A DNA stretch of 58,493 nt from Spirochaetales bacterium (lineage in GTDB: Bacteria > Spirochaetota > Spirochaetia > UBA9216): contig JAEINK010000030.1 of the NCBI GenBank assembly GCA_016342585.1, positions 1 through 58,493 of the forward strand, written 5' to 3'. Shown here piece after piece: positions 52,660 to 58,493 of this stretch; the first letter of the stretch is position 1, and every line of letters begins with the position of its first letter. The notes below the pieces were generated by a model. The model did no database searches, was not told the DNA's origin, and was given only the letters and a program-made list of their open reading frames with translations. The translations under genes were made by a program, and so were the position numbers.

Positions 52660-53079
52660 ATGAACAAAGAAGAGCTTCTGGAAATCGCCGAAAAGGCAGC
52701 CGAAAAATCGTACAGCCCCTACTCTAAATTTCGAGTTGGAGCAGCATTATTATGCAGTGATGGGACAATTGTGACAGCAGCAAATATCGAAAACCGTTCA
52801 TTCGGGCTTACCATTTGTGCTGAAAGAAGTGCTATCGTAAAGGCTCATTCCGAAGGGAAGAGAGTGTACACCGCCCTCGCGATAAGCTGCCCAGATGCAG
52901 ACTATCCCGTCTCCCCCTGCGGAGCCTGTCGACAGGTTATATCAGAGTTCGTTAAACCCGATTTTCCCGTCTATTTCAGCGGTAAAAACAAGAGAGATTG
53001 TGTTTCTACAACGATGGGAGAACTCTTCCCTTTTGATGCACTCCATGAGCTGGGACAAGAGGAAGATACAGTTTTATAG
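52660..53079 (+). CDS. cdd: Cytidine deaminase
   Basis: ATG at 52660 is chosen, with AAAGGTGG about 10 bases upstream; the GTG at 52633 lies inside the opposite promoter. The 139-residue tetrameric-type deaminase has TICAERSAI (Cys53, catalytic Glu55) and PCGACRQ (Cys87, Cys90) as zinc ligands, and YSKFRVGAAL and NIENRSFG for substrate binding. It converts cytidine/deoxycytidine to uridine for pyrimidine salvage. It is one of only three plus-strand genes here and ends 4 bases from the end of the convergent unknown gene. Confidence 0.95.
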   Translation: MNKEELLEIAEKAAEKSYSPYSKFRVGAALLCSDGTIVTAANIENRSFGLTICAERSAIVKAHSEGKRVYTALAISCPDADYPVSPCGACRQVISEFVKPDFPVYFSGKNKRDCVSTTMGELFPFDALHELGQEEDTVL

Positions 53080-53083
53080 AATA

Positions 53084-53914
53084 TTATTTTCCAGCCCGAG
53101 CACGGGCCTTAGCCGCCAAATCTCGCTTTTTGGAATCACTTTCCATCTTGGATTTCCATATTTCAATTTTCTTTTTAAGCTCTTCAGCTCCTTCTGCTTC
53201 ACCAAGAAGACTGTGAATTCTTCTCATAGCAGATAAGTATCCCAGGGCGAGTTTAAAATCATCAATACGTTGATTCGAAAGTTCATATTTTTGCCGGTAT
53301 TCATCGGCAGACTGATTCAAAAGTTCCTTTATCAACCTCATATGTGCCATTCTGGAGGCATACCCGTCAACCCGGGGATCCATACCTGCCACAAAGGTTT
53401 TAAGATTAAGAAAATTCTTGGTAACAGTCGCAAACCGCCCCCGTAACTCTACAAAAGCCCATTTCCACTTTGTATTCTCACCAAACCCTTCGGCTACAGC
53501 CTGGATTGAAAAACCAAGTTTATTCAGAAGAAGCAGCCTTTTCTCATCCGAATAATCTTCGATCTCCTGTAGATTTTCTTCATATTCAGAAAAGGGAACA
53601 TCAACATAATTTGTAAGGATCTCTTCAAGGTGGATAATACTCTTATAGCAGCATTTACGGGCATCATTTAGATAAGCTTCATTCTTGACTCCCCCGAGAA
53701 GGGAAAGCGAAAGGGAGTTCATAAGGACATAGTACGATACAAGATTAAGGTTTTCCTCGGCCAGGGTCAGTTTCTTATACCCTATTCCAGCCCCACCTGT
53801 CGCGACAACCTGGGCAATATTCTGTTCCCGTTTTTTAATCTGCTCTATCGCTTCCTTGTAAACCTTGAGCTTTTCAAAATATTTTTTTCGTGCATCCGTA
53901 CTGACTTTTGCCAT
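53084..53914 (-). CDS. Unknown helical protein downstream of recN
   Basis: The 276-residue protein is nearly all helical, without signal peptide or membrane segment. It has a conserved-looking core (LSLSLLGGVKNEAYLNDARKCCYKSI region, about 68-95, and GFGENTKWKWAFVELRGRFA, about 144-163), and a basic C terminus (SKKRDLAAKARARAGK). I do not recognise a family. It follows recN by 11 bases and ends 4 bases from the convergent cdd, with no terminator between them. Probably a spirochaete-specific cytoplasmic protein. Confidence 0.65.
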   Translation of the reverse strand: MAKVSTDARKKYFEKLKVYKEAIEQIKKREQNIAQVVATGGAGIGYKKLTLAEENLNLVSYYVLMNSLSLSLLGGVKNEAYLNDARKCCYKSIIHLEEILTNYVDVPFSEYEENLQEIEDYSDEKRLLLLNKLGFSIQAVAEGFGENTKWKWAFVELRGRFATVTKNFLNLKTFVAGMDPRVDGYASRMAHMRLIKELLNQSADEYRQKYELSNQRIDDFKLALGYLSAMRRIHSLLGEAEGAEELKKKIEIWKSKMESDSKKRDLAAKARARAGK

Positions 53915-53925
53915 GTAAGTCCCCT

Positions 53926-55620
53926 TTAAAATCCTGACGGTCTGTATTTCTCCAGAAGTTCCCGGGCATGCCCCAGAGACATCTCACCGGAACTGTCCCC
54001 TGAAAGCATTCGGGCAATTTCGCTACACCTCTGATCACCGGAAACGGGTTTTAAAGATGTTATTGTACGTTCACCTTCAACCCCTTTCTCTACTTTAAGA
54101 TGATTATCGGCACGAACTGCAATTGAAGCAAGGTGTGTTATGCAAAGAACCTGGCTATGACCCGCAATTTCCATTATATGCTCCCCAACGGCCAGAGCAA
54201 CCTCACCTCCAATCCCGGCATCAACCTCATCAAAGATAAGAGACTTAATATCATCGGTTTCCGCCAGAACAGATTTAACAGCCAGCATCACTCGACTAAC
54301 CTCTCCACCGGAGGCAATATTTTTAAGAGGCTTGAGAGCCTCCCCCTTATTGGGAGAAATTCGAAATTCTATCCTGTCATAGCCATGCGCACTGCAGGAG
54401 GGCTTCCCGTTGGAGCCAACCCGCTTTTCTACAAGAACCTCAAAATCGGCCTGGGCCATACCAAGTCGCCTGATTCGATCCTGAATCATACCGCCAAGTC
54501 GTTCAGAAGCCTCCCTCCGCTTACCGGAAAGAACCCCCGCCTGTTCCAGAATCAGTAGTTCAAGCTTCTGAATTTCGGAAATAAACTCTTCCTGTCGATT
54601 CTCCCAGTTTATGAGAGTTTCCAGCTTATCCTCAGCTTTATTACGATACTCAATCAATCCCGAAATAGTATCCGCATATTTTTTTTGGAGGTGACGGATT
54701 TCGGAGAGCCTTGTTTCACAGAACTCAAGCCTTTCCGGACTGAAATCGATCTCCTGACTGTAGGATTTTATCCCGGAGATCACATCTTCTATTTCATAAT
54801 ATGAACTTTCAAAACGTGTGTGACTTTCCATAAGAGAGGGGTCAATCCCGGCAATACCATTTAAATCCCCCATAGCCTCCCCCATCATCTTCAACAGGGA
54901 GTATTCGGACTCATCACATTTATCTATAAACGAATTCAGAAACTGAAAAAGTTTTTCCGACTGGTTAAGTAAAGCCCTCTCTTTTTCAAGAGAAACATCC
55001 TCACCCGAACTCAAAGAGGCATCATCGATCTCCTGGATGGCAAACTTCAGAAGATCCATCTCCCGGAGCCGGTCTCTCTCCTTGGAGTTTAAATCTTCAA
55101 ACTCTTTTTTCAGAAGCGTTAATTTCTGAAAGTTCAAAAACAACTCCTGGTCAAGAGCTTCCGACCCGCCAAAACGATCTAGCAGTTTCCTTTGATTTTC
55201 AGAAGCAAGAATAGCCTGATGCTCATGCTGCCCATGCAGATCAATAAGACCCGATGTAAATTCAGCCAAATCGCTACGATTTACGGGTGTGCCCTGAATA
55301 TAACAATTCCCTCGGCCATTTGTTTTCAGAGTGCGGCGGATAACAAGGACCCCATCCTCAACAACTATATCCCTTTCGGATAGCCATCCAAACGCCGGAG
55401 AGTTTTCTTCCAACCTGATTATCCCGGTAACTTCAAGCTGCTCAGCTCCCTCGCGGATCACCCCCGAATCTCCCTTCTGCCCAAGCAGAAGCCCCACAGA
55501 ACCTATTAATATTGACTTACCGGCCCCAGTCTCACCCGTAAGGACATTGAATCCCTGGTTGAACTGAACCTCGACCTCATCAATCAAGGCGTAATTCTTT
55601 ACATGGAGCTGTTCAAGCAT
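53926..55620 (-). CDS. recN: DNA repair protein RecN
   Basis: The 564-residue SMC-like ATPase has Walker A GETGAGKSILIGSVGLLLG (from about 30), a central coiled coil (about 150-360), the ABC signature NIASGGEVSRVMLAVKSVL and Walker B SLIFDEVDAGIGGEVA. It acts in double-strand break repair. It overlaps nadK by 8 bases; nadK-recN adjacency is common in many bacteria. Confidence 0.96.
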   Translation of the reverse strand: MLEQLHVKNYALIDEVEVQFNQGFNVLTGETGAGKSILIGSVGLLLGQKGDSGVIREGAEQLEVTGIIRLEENSPAFGWLSERDIVVEDGVLVIRRTLKTNGRGNCYIQGTPVNRSDLAEFTSGLIDLHGQHEHQAILASENQRKLLDRFGGSEALDQELFLNFQKLTLLKKEFEDLNSKERDRLREMDLLKFAIQEIDDASLSSGEDVSLEKERALLNQSEKLFQFLNSFIDKCDESEYSLLKMMGEAMGDLNGIAGIDPSLMESHTRFESSYYEIEDVISGIKSYSQEIDFSPERLEFCETRLSEIRHLQKKYADTISGLIEYRNKAEDKLETLINWENRQEEFISEIQKLELLILEQAGVLSGKRREASERLGGMIQDRIRRLGMAQADFEVLVEKRVGSNGKPSCSAHGYDRIEFRISPNKGEALKPLKNIASGGEVSRVMLAVKSVLAETDDIKSLIFDEVDAGIGGEVALAVGEHIMEIAGHSQVLCITHLASIAVRADNHLKVEKGVEGERTITSLKPVSGDQRCSEIARMLSGDSSGEMSLGHARELLEKYRPSGF

Positions 55621-56470
55621 CCGGTCCTCCCGACCATTTCAACTTATCTCGAATAACATCAAAGAAATTTCTTTTTCCCGATCGTACAATGAGGGCCTTC
55701 TTTTCATGACTCTTAAAACAAACCTTATCACCTGGTTCCAAATCAAGGAATTTCTGACCATCAATCGTCAATATAATATCAGTCCTCTGATTATCTTCAA
55801 TCGATACAGAAATTTCTTCATTAGCCTGTATAACCAGCGGTCGGTTGGATAAAGTAAAAGGACAGATAGGATTGATAATCATGGCATCAAGTTCCGGATC
55901 AAGGAGAGGCCCCCCAGCAGCAGCAGAGTAAGCTGTAGATCCCGTGGGTGTAGCGACGATCAATCCATCAGCCCTGTATTTAACAAGCTGGGTGCCCCGT
56001 AACTCTACCTGAAGCTTGATTAATCGAGAAATACCACGGGCAGAGATAACAGAATCATTCAAACTATTAAAGGAAGCCAGTTTTTCATTACCACGCATGA
56101 CAGTGATATCCAACATAACACGGGGGCTGCAGGAAAGTTTACCGGACTCATAATCTAAAAAAGTATCTTTCCATTCATCCTTTGCGACTTCGGTGATAAA
56201 CCCAAAATCACCGAGATTAACAGCAAGAATAGGAATATCATACTCGGCAAGTCTTCTGGCACTGAATAGTACAGTTCCATCTCCTCCCAGGGAGATGGCG
56301 AGATCCCCCTCACCCTTAACTGCATCCATGGGAAGGGGCTTACCTTCATACCGGTAGATCTTAAATCGGACAGCTCTCTCCTTCAGGAAAGCCGTCATCT
56401 CCCCGAGAATCTCTTCAGCATCAGGTTTCAGCTGATTAACAATTATGATTACCTCTTTAATCCTGTTCAT
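55613..56470 (-). CDS. nadK: NAD kinase
   Basis: The 285-residue enzyme has the GGDGT motif at 62-66, NLGDFGFITEV, and TPTGSTAYSAAAGGPLLDP, which bind NAD and ATP/polyphosphate. It phosphorylates NAD to NADP. It lies 24 bases after the DegT-fold gene and overlaps recN. Confidence 0.96.
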   Translation of the reverse strand: MNRIKEVIIIVNQLKPDAEEILGEMTAFLKERAVRFKIYRYEGKPLPMDAVKGEGDLAISLGGDGTVLFSARRLAEYDIPILAVNLGDFGFITEVAKDEWKDTFLDYESGKLSCSPRVMLDITVMRGNEKLASFNSLNDSVISARGISRLIKLQVELRGTQLVKYRADGLIVATPTGSTAYSAAAGGPLLDPELDAMIINPICPFTLSNRPLVIQANEEISVSIEDNQRTDIILTIDGQKFLDLEPGDKVCFKSHEKKALIVRSGKRNFFDVIRDKLKWSGGPDA

Positions 56471-56494
56471 AAAGAATCAGACTCTCCATATCTA

Positions 56495-57511
56495 TTAAGG
56501 AAGGGTTGAAAGGACCTTACCAATCATGTCCGTATCAGCACTGCTCAGAGAAGGATAGAGAGGAAATAAAACACACCGTAAAGTTAATGCCTTGGCTCCC
56601 GGACAATCCTCAACCTCTTCAGGGAAACGACTTATAATTGAATTCTCAAAAGCATTGACACACATGATCTTCTTCTTTTTCGCATATTGAAAAACCTCAC
56701 TGCTGCCCGAGTTTAAAATTACAGGAAAACTGTATGGAATATGATTCGACTCATCATCAACAGCAAAAGTTTTGTTCTTTGACTTTAACAGTGAAGCAAG
56801 AAAAATCTCACGAATTTCCAATCTCTTTTTATTATATTTATCCAGCCGCTGAATTTGCGAAGCCCCAATGGAAGCTTGAATATCTGTAACAAACTGAGTT
56901 GAATCTATATATTCCTTTTGCGTTTTGAGCGCTGCTCTATCCTTCCTGTCTCTTAGAAACAAAAAAGAACCGCCAAGTCCGGCTAAATACCCCTTCTCCT
57001 GAAGAGAAAAAATACCAGCCCGGCCCGAATTATTATTTTCAGTAATTATTCGGGAGGAGAGAATTTCTGATATATCTTCGAAAACAGGAATTCCAACCTC
57101 ATCAAGCAATGAGAAATCATTTTCATATCCCAGATGATGGTAGATGAATATAAAATCCGCCTTATCTTCAATGGTTTCAAGCTCTTCCTTTCTGAGAGTA
57201 CAACTATCCTGGTTAATATCAATATAGACAGGAATAATACCTCTTTTTTTCAGCTCCATATGAAACCACCATGGCGCTAAGGGAGACAATGCAACCCGAT
57301 TTCCGGATTTCACCTCATAGGTATCAAGTAGTAATTCAAAACTTCGCCTGTACTCTCTTAAACCAAAAACCGAACTTACATTTATTTTTTTTGATAAATC
57401 TTTTTGAAATTCTTTTGTTATCTCTCCTGTCTCAAATAACTCTTCCACCATACATGTCAGTACAGCATCCATATCCTTCCTTAAAATCGAAGGCTTAAAA
57501 GTGGGTATCAT
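56495..57511 (-). CDS. DegT/DnrJ/EryC1-fold aminotransferase-like protein
   Basis: The 338-residue protein has the PLP fold-type I layout of the DegT family, with PVFEDISEIL (Glu145-Asp146, the position that contacts the PLP ring nitrogen) and GIFSLQEKGYLAGLGG, where Lys173 is the best candidate for the Schiff-base lysine. The lysine is one residue off the usual FSF-x3-K spacing and the normal Gly-Glu-Gly-Gly is Gly-Leu-Gly-Gly, and it is about 40 residues shorter than typical sugar aminotransferases. It may be a weak or changed-function member. It lies between cheW and nadK with 21- and 24-base gaps. No sugar-nucleotide genes are nearby. Confidence 0.62.
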   Translation of the reverse strand: MIPTFKPSILRKDMDAVLTCMVEELFETGEITKEFQKDLSKKINVSSVFGLREYRRSFELLLDTYEVKSGNRVALSPLAPWWFHMELKKRGIIPVYIDINQDSCTLRKEELETIEDKADFIFIYHHLGYENDFSLLDEVGIPVFEDISEILSSRIITENNNSGRAGIFSLQEKGYLAGLGGSFLFLRDRKDRAALKTQKEYIDSTQFVTDIQASIGASQIQRLDKYNKKRLEIREIFLASLLKSKNKTFAVDDESNHIPYSFPVILNSGSSEVFQYAKKKKIMCVNAFENSIISRFPEEVEDCPGAKALTLRCVLFPLYPSLSSADTDMIGKVLSTLP

Positions 57512-57532
57512 TGATGGTATTCCTTCCCGGTT

Positions 57533-58012
57533 TTACAACCCCATATCTTTAATTTGTTTCAACTCTTTAGGATCAAATAGTCTGTCTATATCAAGAATAA
57601 TTAAATATCCCTCGTCTTCCTGGCTAACTCCATGAATGTATTCAGCACCAATACCAGATAACATCTGCGGTGGAGGCTGAATCTGATCTTCATCAATAGT
57701 AACTACTCTGGAAATCTTATCAATAAATATTCCAAGCTGCTTACCATCAAGATCGATAATCAGAAATCCACTGAGCAGCTCTTCTCCCTCTTCAAGGACG
57801 GCTCGTCTCAAATGGAACCGTTTATGAAGGTTAATAAGAGGAATTATCGCTCCCCTTAAATTGAAAATCCCCTCCACATATGCCGGTGCGTTAGGAATTG
57901 ATCGGATATTCCGTACCTTATGAATCTCCTTTACCTTCATTATATCAATACCGTAATGTTCCTCTCCAAGCTGAAAGGTCACTAGTTGTCTTTTATTATC
58001 TTCTCCGGCCAT
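57533..58012 (-). CDS. cheW: Chemotaxis coupling protein CheW
   Basis: The 159-residue CheW-domain protein begins QLVTFQLGEEHYGIDIMKVKEI and contains FNLRGAIIPLINLHKRF and GIFIDKISRVVTI. CheW bridges chemoreceptors and CheA. AGGAGGGGAT precedes the ATG. It is the first gene after the 5S rRNA and its promoter is at 58090-58118. No CheA kinase core is visible in the window. Confidence 0.95.
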   Translation of the reverse strand: MAGEDNKRQLVTFQLGEEHYGIDIMKVKEIHKVRNIRSIPNAPAYVEGIFNLRGAIIPLINLHKRFHLRRAVLEEGEELLSGFLIIDLDGKQLGIFIDKISRVVTIDEDQIQPPPQMLSGIGAEYIHGVSQEDEGYLIILDIDRLFDPKELKQIKDMGL

Positions 58013-58089
58013 ATCCCCTCCTGAGGAAAATTTAATGGTAGTCTCTTATCATATATTAAAACCTGTTTTTATAAAACTTTACTTCAAAT

Positions 58090-58118
58090 ATTCTAATATA
58101 TTTTTTTCTAATTAACAA
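58090..58118 (-). promoter_or_regulatory. Sigma-70-type promoter for cheW
   Basis: On the minus strand TTGTTA (58113-58118) and TAGAAT (58090-58095) are 17 bp apart in an AT-rich stretch, about 78 bases upstream of cheW. Confidence 0.65.
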
Positions 58119-58218
58119 GAATCTTCATTTTTATTATAAAATTTAAAGCTCTATCCTTATTCACAACGGTAATAACTCCTCACATCCCAATGGCCAGTCA
58201 AAAAAACTAATAACAACA

Positions 58219-58310
58219 GAGCGGGGAATGCCTTCCCCCCGCTCCAAGCCCGCTCTTCCCGTTGTCATCTCCGGCTCGTTCCCACTCCGCCGGGACACCG
58301 GGGCGGGTTT
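58219..58310. other. GC-rich non-coding stretch between cheW and the rRNA terminator
   Basis: This part of the 413-base gap between cheW and 5S has no plausible gene and is far richer in G+C than the flanks. It holds an imperfect hairpin (GAGCGGGG and CCCCGCTC arms, 58219-58244), after which the minus strand reads into an interrupted T-rich stretch, so it might be a second rRNA terminator or a repeat element. I found no tRNA fold in it. Confidence 0.4.
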
Positions 58311-58344
58311 TACGCTTCCCCTTCAAAAGCCAGGCCAAAAAAGA

Positions 58345-58383
58345 CAAAAAAATGCCCCTGAATCAATTTCTTGATTCAGGGGC
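58345..58383 (-). terminator. Intrinsic terminator of the rRNA operon
   Basis: On the minus strand a perfect 13-bp stem with a 4-base loop (58354-58366 and 58371-58383; GCCCCTGAATCAA paired) is followed by a T-rich tract. A smaller stem (TTCAAC/GTTGAA, 58394-58411) lies between it and the 5S end. Confidence 0.93.
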
Positions 58384-58425
58384 TTTCTGATATCTTCAAC
58401 CAATTAGTTGAAAGTATTAAAAAAT

Positions 58426-58493
58426 CTGGCAACGACCTACTCTCCCACCGTAGCAGTACCATCGGCGCTGAGGGGCTTAACTTCCGTGTTCGG
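58426..58493 (-). rRNA. rrf: 5S ribosomal RNA, 3' part
   Basis: The minus strand reads CCGAACACGGAAGTTAAGCC followed by the sequence ending in GTAGGTCGTTGCCAG, the conserved 5S loop and 3' end. The rest of the gene and, presumably, the 23S and 16S genes lie beyond the right edge. The 3' boundary is estimated from the conserved end. Confidence 0.93.

Noticed and set aside
58055..58081. Sigma-28 type promoter upstream of cheW (TAAAGTTT on the minus strand)
   Set aside because: The -35 octamer matches the FliA consensus exactly, but the expected GCCGATAA at 11 bp is absent (GTTTTAAT), so a sigma-70 site at 58090-58118 is preferred.
58013..58353. tRNA gene between cheW and 5S rRNA
   Set aside because: I looked for a cloverleaf with a TTCGA-type T loop and an acceptor stem in the GC-rich part and found none.

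Overview
The window looks like a free-living spirochaete of the Spirochaeta/Treponema type. This rests on gene content: a periplasmic-flagellum gene set with the spirochaete-specific FlbB collar protein, an FlgE hook protein that keeps the Lys165/Cys178 lysinoalanine pair, FlbD, FapA and a WhiG/FliA sigma factor. The gene order (dcw cluster, TPR lipoprotein, dprA, hslVU, flgB operon) is the one known from Borrelia and Treponema. I could not run a database search, so the genus is not fixed.

Nearly everything lies on the minus strand, so transcription runs from high to low coordinates. The right edge (58426-58493) is the 3' part of a 5S rRNA, followed by a strong terminator and a GC-rich stretch. 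Next come cheW, a DegT-fold protein, NAD kinase, recN and an unknown gene (58.0-53.1 kb). A single plus-strand cytidine deaminase follows, divergent from an envelope group (anchored beta-propeller-like protein, degenerate LytM protein, zinc-ribbon methyltransferase). After that come DUF4912 and a GH57 glucan branching enzyme behind a clear promoter, ended by a terminator. Two small plus-strand genes (46.7-47.3 kb) diverge from mraZ.

From mraZ to the left edge (46.55-0 kb) all 48 genes point the same way, with mostly overlapping or near-zero junctions, and I saw no convincing intrinsic terminator. The order is: division and wall genes (mraZ, rsmH, ftsL, murF, mraY, ftsW, ftsQ, ftsA, ftsZ); xerD, TPR lipoprotein, dprA, topA, xerC, hslV, hslU; the flagellar block flgB to flhG; then an acidic membrane protein, the motility sigma factor, fapA, a small unknown gene, a SwrB-like protein and a CheA-P1-like histidine phosphotransfer protein that runs off the left edge. 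The stretch dprA-topA-xerC-hslV-hslU-flgB...flhG...sigma-swrB closely parallels Bacillus subtilis, but without codY.

Regulatory signals read directly from the sequence include a 10-bp-periodic MraZ box array behind a sigma70 promoter, three TTGACA/TTGTTA-type promoters with 17-bp spacers, and several hairpins and inverted repeats in the few gaps of the motility block. The most unusual items are the Hpt protein with in-frame 18-bp DNA repeats coding acidic hexapeptides, a FliY with one phosphatase centre and a Met/Gly-rich linker, the hook cross-linking residues, a nested dyad between motB and fliL, and a M23-fold protein without its metal ligands. Several starts were moved to internal codons with better ribosome binding sites.
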